From the NCBI RefSeq assembly GCF_014697615.1, contig NZ_JACJSD010000022.1, positions 1 through 64,000 of the forward strand: DNA of 64,000 nucleotides. Direction: 5' to 3'. This document shows, piece after piece, positions 37,917-45,867 of this stretch. The notes beneath the pieces were generated by a model. The model saw only the letters and a program-made list of their open reading frames with translations, had not been told where the DNA came from and searched no databases. The translations under genes and the position numbers were made by a program. Position 1 is the first letter of the stretch, and each line of letters starts with the position of its first letter. This DNA is from Nostoc sp. FACHB-280 (lineage in GTDB: Bacteria; Cyanobacteriota; Cyanobacteriia; Cyanobacteriales; Nostocaceae).

Positions 37917-37991
37917 CCTCTCTGCGACTCCGCGCGGCAGTCGCTTCAAGTCGGCAAAGCCGCCCAACGCGCTGCCTTGCCTCTGCGTGAG
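37917..37991. repeat. Dispersed CTCTGCG-type repeat between NagZ-like and Rpn-like genes
   Basis: CTCTCTGCGACTCCGCGCGG ... GCCTCTGCGTGAGA, GC-rich compared with its surroundings and with inner complementary pieces (CGCGGCAG/CGCTGCC). It ends 10 bases before the next ATG, so it forms the 5' leader of that gene. Confidence 0.6.
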
Positions 37992-38001
37992 ATAAATAAT
38001 A

Positions 38002-38880
38002 ATGACCAGATTCATTCACGACCAATTCGCTAAAGATTATCTAGAAGAATTACTCACCCCTTATGGCGAAGTTCAAGCAGCACGACGAGTTGCAGGCGAA
38101 GTTAGAGAAATAGACGTTTATTTCATTCCCCGACAACCTGGTAACATCTCAGAAACCCTTGGTTTATTGGGAAAATTCGCTACTACCTCAGCTTTATTTG
38201 AACCCTTTCGGAATCCTGCGGCGGCTACAGAAATCTGTGATTGTCTTTTAAAATTATTAGAGGTACGTGGCGATTTACAACGGCAAGCAAATCGAAACAA
38301 CACCCGCATTCAAGAATCTGATTTACCAAAATTATGGATTCTTACGCCGACAGCATCAGCATCACTTCTATCAGGATTTGGTGCTAACCCCAAAGCTGGT
38401 TTTCTGCCCGGTGTTTACTTCATGGCAGAATACTTACGTACAGCCATAGTCGCAATTCATCAGTTACCTATCATTCCCGAAACTTTGTGGTTGAGAATTA
38501 TTGGCAGAGGGAATGTACAGAAACAAGCAATTGATGAACTAGAAGCACTTTCTCCTGATAATCCTTTCCGAAAAGCAGCATTAGAATTACTGTACAACTT
38601 GCAACAAAATTTACAATTTACGCAAAATCAAGACCAAGAAGATAGGGAGTTAGTTATGCGGTTAACACCACTTTATCAACAAGATAGAGAACAGGCTACA
38701 CAACGAGGAATTCAGCAAGGTGAACGCTTAGTTGTGGAGAATTTGCTGAAGGTTCGCTTTGGTGAATTAGATAATCAATTGCAAGCAATTATTGAACCTT
38801 TATTAGCTTTATCTCCAGAAGAATTTACTCCTTTGCTGTTGCAATTATCGCGGGAAGAATTAATTGCTAGGTTTTGTTAG
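38002..38880 (+). CDS. Rpn/PD-(D/E)XK nuclease-like cyanobacterial protein, 292 aa
   Basis: The N-terminal 50 residues (HDQFAKDYLEELLTPYGEVQ, then GEVREIDVYFIP) resemble the start of Rpn-type PD-(D/E)XK proteins and Nostoc proteins often labelled 'flagellar assembly protein H' without basis. REIDVYF supplies a plausible catalytic Asp. The C-terminal part is helical: REQATQRGIQQGERLVVENLLKVRFGELD is the tail commonly seen in Rpn-like transposon-derived proteins. Nuclease activity is inference. The gene is bracketed by two dispersed repeats (37917-37991 and 38914-39008). The ATG is at 38002. Confidence 0.72.
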   Translation: MTRFIHDQFAKDYLEELLTPYGEVQAARRVAGEVREIDVYFIPRQPGNISETLGLLGKFATTSALFEPFRNPAAATEICDCLLKLLEVRGDLQRQANRNNTRIQESDLPKLWILTPTASASLLSGFGANPKAGFLPGVYFMAEYLRTAIVAIHQLPIIPETLWLRIIGRGNVQKQAIDELEALSPDNPFRKAALELLYNLQQNLQFTQNQDQEDRELVMRLTPLYQQDREQATQRGIQQGERLVVENLLKVRFGELDNQLQAIIEPLLALSPEEFTPLLLQLSREELIARFC

Positions 38881-38913
38881 GTTATACTAGATAAGGCTTG
38901 TAAATTTACTTTT

Positions 38914-39008
38914 AACCGCAGAGACTCGTGGAGGTAAACGCAGCGAAAAGTTGCGTGCGGGGGTTCCCCCCGTTGAGCAAACTTTTAAAGACAAAGGTAT
39001 GCAGAGTC
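38914..39008. repeat. Dispersed repeat AACCGCAGAG ... GCAGAG with GC-rich hairpin
   Basis: This begins AACCGCAGAGACTCGTGGAG and contains the hairpin AAAAGTT ... CGGGGGTTCCCCCCG ... AACTTTT, ending ATGCAGAG. It belongs to the family of GCAGAG-type intergenic repeats of this genome. It lies between the Rpn-like and radical SAM genes. Confidence 0.6.
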
Positions 39009-39061
39009 TTTTTTCTTTTTTTTGATATAAAAATTGGGAACAATCTAAAATCTAAAATTGC

Positions 39062-40708
39062 ATGACATCATCTGTATTTGCTGCTGAACGACTTTTATTT
39101 ACTCCTACTACTCCTGATACTGATGCGATACCTTTAATTTTTGCTTTTCCTAATGAGTACAGTGTGGGTATTACTAGCCTTGGCTATCAGATAGTTTGGG
39201 CAACTTTGGCAATGCGCGATGATGTGCAGGTGAGTCGTCTATTTACTGATATTCATGAACAACTTCCAAGACAGCCGGAAATTATTGGTTTTTCGATTTC
39301 TTGGGAATTAGATTATGTGAATATTTTAAATTTACTGGAATCTTTAGATATTCCGATTCGGGCAAAGTTACGAAATGATGCTCATCCGGTAATTTTTGGT
39401 GGTGGCCCAGTTCTCACGGCTAATCCTGAACCTTTCGCTGATTTTTTTGATATCATCTTGTTAGGAGATGGGGAAAATCTGCTGGTTAATTTTATTGAAG
39501 CTTATAAAGAAGTTAGACACGCTCCTAGACAAATTCAGCTAAAAAGATTGGCACAAGTACCAGGAATTTATATTCCGAGTTTGTATGAGGTGGAATATCA
39601 AACGTCTGATGGTGAGGTAAAGTCAATTCAGCCAATTGATGCAGATGTTCCGGCAATTGTGCAGAAGCAAACTTATCGTGGAAATATTCTCTCAGCTTCA
39701 ACGGTGGTAACTGAAAAAGCTGCTTGGGAAAATATTTACATGGTGGAGGTAGTAAGAAGTTGTCCGGAAATGTGCCGCTTTTGTTTGGCAAGTTATCTGA
39801 CTTTGCCATTTAGAACTGCTAGTTTAGAAGGTTCATTAATTCCCGCGATTGAACGAGGTTTAAAAGTTACAAATCGCCTGGGATTATTGGGTGCTTCTGT
39901 TACTCAACATCCAGAGTTTGAGGAGTTGTTAAATTATATTAGTCAGCCAAAATATGATGATGTGCGGCTGAGTATTGCTTCAGTCAGAACTAACACAGTA
40001 ACGGTGCAGTTGGCGGAAACTTTGGCAAAACGAGATACGCGATCGCTTACCATAGCTGTAGAAAGTGGTTCTGATCAACTGCGGCAAATCATCAACAAAA
40101 AGCTGCAAAATGATGAAATCATCCAAGCGGCGATAAACGCCAAAGCTGGCGGACTCTCAAGCTTGAAACTCTATGGGATGGTGGGTATTCCTGGGGAAGA
40201 GGCGGAAGATTTAGACGCAACTGTGGCGATGATGCGGAGTATGAAAAAAGCTGCGCCTGGATTAAGGTTAAGCTTTGGCTGTAGTACCTTTGTCCCGAAA
40301 TCTCATACACCATTTCAATGGTTTGGGGTAAATCGTCAAGCAGAGAAGCGGTTGCAGCTTTTACAAAAACAACTCAAACCGCAGGGGATAGATTTTCGCC
40401 CAGAAAGTTATAACTGGTCTATCATACAGGCTTTGTTATCGCGGGGCGATCGCAGATTATCCCAACTTCTCGAACTCACCCGCGGCTTTGGCGACTCATT
40501 GGGTAGTTATAAACGCGCCTTCAAGCAACTTAAAGGACAAATCCCCGACTTAGATTTTTACGTCCATACTAACTGGTCAACATCCCAAGTCTTACCTTGG
40601 AGCCACTTGCAAGGGCCGCTACCGCAGTCTACACTACTAAAGCACTTGGATGAGGCGACAAGTCATTTCCGTTCATCCTCTAAAGAACTACAACCGTTAA
40701 ATTCGTAG
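39062..40708 (+). CDS. B12-binding-like radical SAM protein, 548 aa
   Basis: An N-terminal cobalamin-binding-like region (about residues 20-150: YQIVWATLAMRDDVQVSRLF, EIIGFSISWELDYVNIL, VIFGGGPVLTANPEPFA) precedes a radical SAM core with 4Fe4S motif CPEMCRFC. Further core elements are LLGASVTQHPEF and LTIAVESGSDQLRQIINKKL. The gene family is widespread in cyanobacteria and its reaction is unknown to me; methylthiotransferase or methyltransferase chemistry is possible. The ATG is at 39062. A small CPXCG protein gene starts 11 bases after the stop, so the two form an operon. Confidence 0.88.
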   Translation: MTSSVFAAERLLFTPTTPDTDAIPLIFAFPNEYSVGITSLGYQIVWATLAMRDDVQVSRLFTDIHEQLPRQPEIIGFSISWELDYVNILNLLESLDIPIRAKLRNDAHPVIFGGGPVLTANPEPFADFFDIILLGDGENLLVNFIEAYKEVRHAPRQIQLKRLAQVPGIYIPSLYEVEYQTSDGEVKSIQPIDADVPAIVQKQTYRGNILSASTVVTEKAAWENIYMVEVVRSCPEMCRFCLASYLTLPFRTASLEGSLIPAIERGLKVTNRLGLLGASVTQHPEFEELLNYISQPKYDDVRLSIASVRTNTVTVQLAETLAKRDTRSLTIAVESGSDQLRQIINKKLQNDEIIQAAINAKAGGLSSLKLYGMVGIPGEEAEDLDATVAMMRSMKKAAPGLRLSFGCSTFVPKSHTPFQWFGVNRQAEKRLQLLQKQLKPQGIDFRPESYNWSIIQALLSRGDRRLSQLLELTRGFGDSLGSYKRAFKQLKGQIPDLDFYVHTNWSTSQVLPWSHLQGPLPQSTLLKHLDEATSHFRSSSKELQPLNS

Positions 40709-40719
40709 TCAAAATTTGA

Positions 40720-40911
40720 ATGCAAACCACTGCTGAGTATTACTGCGCCTTTTGCGGCGAACCAAACTTAACCTTTATTGACTTGAGTGCGGGGGGACAA
40801 CAATCTTATGTTGAAGATTGTCAAGTTTGCTGTAACCCCAATATTTTGTATATCCGGGTTGATGAAGACACCTTAGATATCGAAATCGATACCGAATACG
40901 ACGAAGGCTGA
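40720..40911 (+). CDS. CPXCG-type cysteine-rich small protein, 63 aa
   Basis: A small acidic zinc-ribbon-like protein with CAFCGEPN near the N-terminus and CQVCCNPN in the middle, separated by LTFIDLSAGGQQSYVED. This matches the cysteine-rich CPXCG family, here with Ala in place of Pro in the first knuckle. The acidic C-terminus is EDTLDIEIDTEYDEG. It begins 11 bases after the radical SAM gene. A role in metal binding or protein interaction with that enzyme is inference. Confidence 0.85.
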   Translation: MQTTAEYYCAFCGEPNLTFIDLSAGGQQSYVEDCQVCCNPNILYIRVDEDTLDIEIDTEYDEG

Positions 40912-41016
40912 TATATTTTGGATTTTAGATTTAGAATCGCTGTGTATCCCTTGGGTGAATCACTACCATCTGTCACCATCATTTTTTCTTGGTATGAGTT
41001 TTAGGTTTTGCTGTTC

Positions 41017-41481
41017 ATGCTGCACTTCAACCATTCATCTGTAATTAATGCGCCAATAGAAGTAGTTTGGCAATTTCACGAAAGACCAGATATCCTGCAA
41101 ATGCTAACTCCACCTTGGCAACCAGTCCAAGTAGTCCGGCGAGAGGGAGGACTGCAAATAGGTGCTATTACAGAGTTTCGTTTGTTTCTGGGATTAGTAC
41201 CTTTAACTTGGTTAGCGCGTCACACCCAATGCGAACCATATCACCTATTTGTCGATGAACAAATATCTGGCCCCTTTGAAACTTGGATACATCGCCATGA
41301 ATTTCTCTCCGAAGATGGTAAAACCAAGTTAACAGACGCAATTTCCTACTCTATGCCAGGGGGAGATACAGTTGAATTTATTAGTGGTTGGCTAGTACAA
41401 AGTCAACTAGAAGCAATGTTTCGCTACCGCCATTATGTAACGAAGCGTGAATGCGAGGGCAAAGGTAATAATTGGTGGTAA
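41017..41481 (+). CDS. SRPBCC/START-like domain protein, 154 aa
   Basis: A ligand-binding fold of the polyketide cyclase/SRPBCC type: HFNHSSVINAPIEVVWQFHERPDILQMLTPPW is the typical opening, and later strands are FEISGPFETWIHRHEFL-like with a C-terminal helix (LVQSQLEAMFRYRHYVTK). Members bind small hydrophobic ligands. The ATG at 41017 is preferred to the TTG at 41008. It lies 105 bases after the CPXCG gene on the same strand. Confidence 0.85.
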   Translation: MLHFNHSSVINAPIEVVWQFHERPDILQMLTPPWQPVQVVRREGGLQIGAITEFRLFLGLVPLTWLARHTQCEPYHLFVDEQISGPFETWIHRHEFLSEDGKTKLTDAISYSMPGGDTVEFISGWLVQSQLEAMFRYRHYVTKRECEGKGNNWW

Positions 41482-41668
41482 AAATAGAGATTAGAGGCTA
41501 GATCCTAGAAGCTATAGTAAGTTTTATCCTAATTTATGGAATTTCTCTCAAAATCGGTCAACTGGTAGAAGCAGAATCTATCTTATAAGAGAGGTTGAAT
41601 TTTCCTAGATTGTTAATGATAGTAGCAAGACATTCAAACAAACTATCACTGACTTTTTAGGTAAAAAA

Positions 41669-42076
41669 ATGTTGGGAACATTTCTTATAACTCTAGCTAC
41701 CGCACTCAGCTTACTAATTGTTGACTTAGTTGTGCCTGGTGTTAATATTGCTAACTTTCCTTCAGCGTTAATTGCTGCTGTTGTTATTGGCTTACTCAAT
41801 AGTTCTGTCAAGCCAGTACTTTCTACCCTATCTTTACCATTAAACTTGTTAACCTTCGGCGCATTCTCGTTGGTTGTAAATGGTATTTGTTTCACATTAG
41901 CAGCATTTTTAGTACCTGGGTTTAGCGCACATGGAATCCTCGCGTTTATTCTCGGCCCAGTAGTTTTATCTTTAGCTAACACCTTCATTGGTAACTATTT
42001 TGCTGAAAGAAATCTGTCTTTAACAGGCAACACTTCAAAAACAGGTGAACTACCTCAAGGTAATCCTCAGCAATAG
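41669..42076 (+). CDS. Phage holin family 4 (4-TMS superfamily IV) membrane protein, 135 aa
   Basis: Four hydrophobic segments (about residues 4-22, 30-50, 58-82 and 88-112) with the family pattern NFPSALIAAVVIGLLNSSVKPVLSTLSLPLNLLTFGAFSLVVNG. These small proteins are chromosomally encoded in most bacteria and despite the name are not evidence of a prophage. The ATG at 41669 follows AGGTAAAAAA. Possibly co-regulated with the Pmp3-like gene 120 bases downstream; both are envelope stress-type proteins. Confidence 0.88.
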   Translation: MLGTFLITLATALSLLIVDLVVPGVNIANFPSALIAAVVIGLLNSSVKPVLSTLSLPLNLLTFGAFSLVVNGICFTLAAFLVPGFSAHGILAFILGPVVLSLANTFIGNYFAERNLSLTGNTSKTGELPQGNPQQ

Positions 42077-42196
42077 TAGCAATATTATCGGCGGCAAAAA
42101 CTATGCAGAATTAACATAATTCCTGAGACAGAGTTTGTCATGAAGTTAATTCTGGACAATATGAGTTAATCAATTTGAAACAGTAACAACAAACCC

Positions 42197-42382
42197 ATGA
42201 AACTATTACGCTTTTTACTGGCTCTTTTATTGCCTCCTTTGGGCGTTTTCCTGACAGTTGGTGTTGGCCCAACTTTAGTAATTAACATTCTGCTGACTTT
42301 GCTTGGTTGGCTTCCTGGCAGCATTCATGCACTATGGGTAGTTGCTAAGAGAGAAGAAGCATTTAATAGCGGAACTTACTAA
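42197..42382 (+). CDS. YqaE/Pmp3 family membrane protein, 61 aa
   Basis: Two hydrophobic segments joined by the family signature: RFLLALLLPPLGVFLTVGVG, then NILLTLLGWLPGSIHALWVV. Pmp3/YqaE proteins are small plasma-membrane proteins linked to salt and cold stress and membrane potential. Full length. The ATG is at 42197. A terminator follows at 42451. Confidence 0.93.
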   Translation: MKLLRFLLALLLPPLGVFLTVGVGPTLVINILLTLLGWLPGSIHALWVVAKREEAFNSGTY

Positions 42383-42450
42383 ATTTAGTTAGGCAAGAGG
42401 ATTTACATCTTTCTATCGAACAAACCTCTCTCAATAAGGACAATCAATTA

Positions 42451-42480
42451 AGGGTAGACTATGGAAATCTACCCTTTTTA
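42451..42480 (+). terminator. Intrinsic terminator after the Pmp3-like gene
   Basis: AGGGTAGA pairs with TCTACCCT around a 9-base loop and is followed by TTTT. It lies 68 bases after the stop of the small membrane protein gene. Confidence 0.8.
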
Positions 42481-42604
42481 TTATGTTTTTCTTAATATTT
42501 AGATAGCTCCACTTACTTAAGCTAATATAATGTTGATTGCATATTAAATAAGACATATAATTAGATGCTATGCAAGCAAGCATAGTAAAGGTTTGTCAAA
42601 AGAT

Positions 42605-43141
42605 ATGCTCCAGTCAAGTACTAAGATTTCGCTTGCAGAGTTTCTTTCCCAACCTCAAATAGAAGCTTCTCCTGCATTGGAACTAATTGATGGGCGAGTT
42701 GTTCAAAAAACAATGCCAACCTTATTTTATTCCAGGCTACAACGTAACCTAGTAAATTATATTAACGATCGCACCGATAAATTTGAAGCTGTGCAGGAGC
42801 TACGTTGTATTGTACCGCCTTACTCACCAGTGCCAGATATTGCGATTATTGCTTGCGATCGCCTGAGTGATGCAGATGGCCCATTTAATGGAGCGCCAGA
42901 TTGGTTAATTGAAATTCGCTCACCAGACCAAAGCACTTTAGACTTACAAAATAAGATTCTCCACTGTCTTAGTAATGGAACACAACTTGCTTGGTTAATT
43001 GACCTGGCTCGTCAGCAAATATGGGTTTGGCAAGGAGATGACTTACCGATAATTTTTGCAGGAGGAGATTTCCTCCCAAGTTTGGGTATTCTCCCAGAAA
43101 TTACAGTTAATGCTGTTATGGCGATGACTAGGGGAAAATAG
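42605..43141 (+). CDS. Uma2 family (DUF820) putative endonuclease, 178 aa
   Basis: Second Uma2 protein of the window: ISLAEFLSQPQIEASPALELIDG, YSRLQRNLVNYIND, YSPVPDIAIIACDRL and PDWLIEIRSPDQSTLDLQNKI. Asp in VPDIAII and Glu in WLIEIRS are the predicted PD-(D/E)XK pair. The N-terminus is more diverged than in the copy at 27953 and the two are not recent duplicates. The ATG at 42605 is chosen over a TTG four codons upstream. A strong palindromic hairpin follows. Confidence 0.9.
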   Translation: MLQSSTKISLAEFLSQPQIEASPALELIDGRVVQKTMPTLFYSRLQRNLVNYINDRTDKFEAVQELRCIVPPYSPVPDIAIIACDRLSDADGPFNGAPDWLIEIRSPDQSTLDLQNKILHCLSNGTQLAWLIDLARQQIWVWQGDDLPIIFAGGDFLPSLGILPEITVNAVMAMTRGK

Positions 43142-43181
43142 CTGTTGTATGAGTACGTTGTTAACTAAATCGTACTTACTC

Positions 43182-43214
43182 AGAACCCCGACTTCTTCAA
43201 GAAGTCGGGGTTCT
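43182..43214. terminator. 33-base palindromic REP-like hairpin (CCCCGACTT core)
   Basis: AGAACCCCGACTTCTT (43182-43197) and AAGAAGTCGGGGTTCT (43199-43214) pair perfectly. It lies between the convergent Uma2 (+) and coiled-coil (-) genes. A nearly identical element is at 57369-57401 and related ones are at 14829 and 56664. Confidence 0.85.
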
Positions 43215-43234
43215 TATGATTTTGATGTTGGTAT

Positions 43235-44017
43235 CTAGTTTTTATCTGCGGGTTCTTTGTCTTTAAACAAATCAGCAGTTGCAAGGAGTAATTCGCGTAA
43301 GGTTTGTTTGAGTTGGAGTTCTTTTTTAGCGATGGCTGTACCAGCTTCGCCTAGTTTATCTTCTAACTGCGATCGCTTCTGTGATACCTGTGTCGCTAAA
43401 ACTTCCGCTTGGGGACGAGCTTGGTCATACCAACTTCTGGCATCATTGAGATAATTTTGAATTTCGTCGGAACGTCCGCCATAACGTGCGGCTAAATTTG
43501 CGCGGACAATGGCTAATTGTGCTTGCAACTGAGCGTAACGTTTTCTTAGTAACGACACTTCATCACTATTTTTGACAGCATTCACAGCCGAGTCAATCAC
43601 ATTTTTGGTATCAGCCGTATTTTGTTTACCTGTTTCCTCAATCTCGGCTAATATTACATCTACGTCTTGCTGAAGTTTTTCTTCTTCACTATCTAATTGC
43701 GCCTGTAACCTTTGCAGTTCTGACTGAGTTTGAATAATAGTTTCGTGTCTTTTGTGGTTCACACCTTCCAACGCACCTTCTATAGAAGCTGTTACCTCTT
43801 CCTTGATTTCAGTTCCTCTTTCTTGCAGAGTTTCAATCACAGCTGCAACCGCATCTTTAACCAGTCCCCGTAATTCAGTTGAACCTTCTTTCAACTCAGA
43901 CGCTACTTGCGAAACTGCTGATTTGACAATTTCTCTTACTCTTTCAGTCCGTAACTGACCAGTTTCTTTAGCTTGTCTCAAGTCAGTTTGAATTTGTTCT
44001 TTGATATTTTTAACCAT
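43235..44017 (-). CDS. Coiled-coil protein of unknown function, 260 aa
   Basis: Almost entirely helical and charged: NIKEQIQTDLRQAKETG, VREIVKSAVSQVASELKEG, ASIEGALEGV, a strong coiled coil (about residues 95-180) and LAARYGGRSDEIQNYLNDARSWYDQA. No signal peptide or membrane segment. The shape recalls apolipoprotein-like or stress-related helical proteins. The ATG at 44015-44017 is preferred to a TTG two codons upstream. It is divergent from the cytochrome c6-like gene. Confidence 0.75.
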   Translation of the reverse strand: MVKNIKEQIQTDLRQAKETGQLRTERVREIVKSAVSQVASELKEGSTELRGLVKDAVAAVIETLQERGTEIKEEVTASIEGALEGVNHKRHETIIQTQSELQRLQAQLDSEEEKLQQDVDVILAEIEETGKQNTADTKNVIDSAVNAVKNSDEVSLLRKRYAQLQAQLAIVRANLAARYGGRSDEIQNYLNDARSWYDQARPQAEVLATQVSQKRSQLEDKLGEAGTAIAKKELQLKQTLRELLLATADLFKDKEPADKN

Positions 44018-44128
44018 TTTCAACTCGTGTTATTTAGCTAATTTGGATAAATTTATTTAGTTTAGTCATCTCTGACATCTAAATTCTGACGTATTCTATT
44101 GGGAATAGGCACTTCCTTTAGATAGAAA

Positions 44129-44143
44129 ATGATAAATTATCAT
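44129..44143. promoter_or_regulatory. Palindrome ATGATAAATTATCAT, possible metalloregulator operator
   Basis: Seven-base arms ATGATAA and TTATCAT around a single A lie in the divergent region, 98 bases before the cytochrome gene ATG and 112 before the coiled-coil gene start. It resembles Fur/Zur-type boxes (TGATAAT-N-ATTATCA) with shorter spacing. Which regulator and which gene it serves is inference. Confidence 0.4.
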
Positions 44144-44240
44144 TATGTATCCGTAGTTTTATTGATATAGCAAATGTCGGGTATCACTATGCACATAATT
44201 ATGAGAAGATAAACTTTGAAATTACAGTTACTCTCAAGCA

Positions 44241-44618
44241 ATGATTACCGCCAAAGCACAAATTAAAGTGATGAGAACTAACTTGCTCAAAATGCTGCAA
44301 ATCTTATGTTTAATTCTCTTGTTATTTACTACCACTTTTACCTTGCCAGCAAATGCGAGTGACACAGCTGACGGCGCACAAATATTTAGCGTGCATTGTG
44401 CTGGGTGTCATATTAACGGCAGTAACATTATCAGACGCGGAAAAAATTTAAAAAAGCAGGCACTCAAGAAATATAATATGGATTCCATAGAGGCAATTAC
44501 ATCTATTGTCACCAATGGCAAAAGTAATATGTCTGCTTACAAAGACCGCCTGAGTGAACAAGAGATTCACGACGTTGCGGTTTATGTTCTAGAACAAGCA
44601 GCCAAAGATTGGCGTTAG
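44241..44618 (+). CDS. Cytochrome c6-like protein, 125 aa
   Basis: Signal peptide (hydrophobic LLKMLQILCLILLLFTTTFT, cleavage after PANA), then a class I c-type cytochrome: heme motif CAGCH (Cys53, Cys56, His57), distal Met in KSNMSAYKDRL, and LKKQALKKYNMDSIEAI and VAVYVLEQAAKDW typical of cytochrome c6. It would carry electrons in the thylakoid lumen or periplasm. It differs from usual PetJ at NMSAY (normally AMPAF), so it may be one of the c6-like paralogues of unknown role. The ATG is at 44241; an ATG ten codons on is also possible. Confidence 0.88.
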   Translation: MITAKAQIKVMRTNLLKMLQILCLILLLFTTTFTLPANASDTADGAQIFSVHCAGCHINGSNIIRRGKNLKKQALKKYNMDSIEAITSIVTNGKSNMSAYKDRLSEQEIHDVAVYVLEQAAKDWR

Positions 44619-44700
44619 ATAATTATCAATTCAATTAAGTAAGTCGGTGGGAAAAACATAAATATATCCATAAAAGTTACTTAAACTAAAACCCTCTTTC

Positions 44701-44735
44701 CTTCTGCCTTCTGCCTTCTGCCTCCTGCCTCCTGC
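44701..44735. repeat. Heptamer tandem repeat (CTTCTGC)3(CTCCTGC)2
   Basis: Five consecutive heptamers in the leader of the aldo/keto reductase gene. The same units recur at 54461-54481 and as single or inverted copies near 7595, 34011 and 34183. Confidence 0.88.
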
Positions 44736-44773
44736 CTTTTCTCAACTACAAATATTTACGTCGCTCTACTTAT

Positions 44774-45796
44774 ATGGTGCTACTACCTACAGAAAGTCGT
44801 TTGCAACTAACTCCTGATTTAAACATTTGTCGGATATTAAATGGAATGTGGCAAGTATCTGGCGCACATGGACATATTCAACCACAAGCGGCAATACAAG
44901 CTATGTTTCAATATATGGATGCAGGTTTTACTACTTGGGATTTAGCCGACCATTATGGCCCGGCTGAAGATTTTATTGGAGAATTTCGCCAGCAACTAAT
45001 TGCGACTAGAGGGAAAGAAGCTTTAGCCAACTTACAAGCTTTCACAAAATGGGTTCCTCGTCCTCGGAAAATTACGAAAAAAGTAGTTGAGGAAAATATT
45101 AATATTTCCTTGCGGAGAATGCAGGTTGAATCTTTAGATTTAATTCAATTTCACTGGTGGGAATATAATGATAAAAATTATTTAGATGCTCTGAAGTTTA
45201 TGGCAGAATTGCAAACTGAGGGCAAAATAAAACATTTAGCTTTGACAAACTTTGATACAAAACACCTGCAAATTATCGTCAATGCAGGAATTAAAATTGT
45301 TTCTAATCAAGTGCAGTTTTCTTTAGTTGACCGCCGTCCAGAAGTGGCAATGGTGGAATTTTGTCATGAACATAACATTAAACTGTTAACTTACGGGACA
45401 GTTTGTGGTGGTTTCTTATCAGAGAAATATTTAGGTCAGTCGGAACCCCGAAACTTTGATTTAGGTACAGCCAGCTTACGCAAATACAAAAATATGATTG
45501 ATGCTTGGGGTGGTTGGCAATTATTTCAAGAATTGCTAGTGACACTGAAAGAAATTGCTGATAAATATGGTGTCAGTATTGCGAATGTTGCTGTACGTTA
45601 TATTTTAGATAAACCAGCCGTAGGAGGTGTGATTGTTGGCGCAAGGCTGGGTGTATCGGAACATATCGAAAATAACGCTAAAGTATTTGGTTTTAGTTTA
45701 GATCAGGAAGATTGCGATCGCATTGATCAAATTTCGCAAAAATCCCGCGATTTATATAGAATTATTGGCGATTGTGGCGATGAATACCGCAGATAA
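44774..45796 (+). CDS. Aldo/keto reductase, 340 aa
   Basis: NADPH-dependent (beta/alpha)8 oxidoreductase: ICRILNGMWQVSG, WDLADHYGPAEDFIGEF with catalytic Asp and Tyr, QAFTKWV with the Lys, IQFHWWEY with the His, SNQVQFSLVDRRPE, and VGGVIVGARLGVSEHIENN for cofactor binding. The group is the AKR family common in plants and cyanobacteria. The substrate is unknown. The ATG at 44774 follows a heptamer-repeat leader. Stands alone. Confidence 0.92.
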   Translation: MVLLPTESRLQLTPDLNICRILNGMWQVSGAHGHIQPQAAIQAMFQYMDAGFTTWDLADHYGPAEDFIGEFRQQLIATRGKEALANLQAFTKWVPRPRKITKKVVEENINISLRRMQVESLDLIQFHWWEYNDKNYLDALKFMAELQTEGKIKHLALTNFDTKHLQIIVNAGIKIVSNQVQFSLVDRRPEVAMVEFCHEHNIKLLTYGTVCGGFLSEKYLGQSEPRNFDLGTASLRKYKNMIDAWGGWQLFQELLVTLKEIADKYGVSIANVAVRYILDKPAVGGVIVGARLGVSEHIENNAKVFGFSLDQEDCDRIDQISQKSRDLYRIIGDCGDEYRR

Positions 45797-45867
45797 TTGG
45801 TAATTCTGAATGATACGTCAAGGCGATATCTGAAAAGCTGAATATACTAGTTATTTTATTTCAGACT

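Noticed and set aside
41605-41988. 127-codon minus-strand frame opposite the holin-like gene
   Set aside because: Antisense shadow of a conserved membrane protein; charged composition without motifs.
41669-42076. Holin-like gene as a sign of a prophage
   Set aside because: This small 4-helix family is chromosomal in most bacteria and no phage structural, integrase or lysis genes are near.
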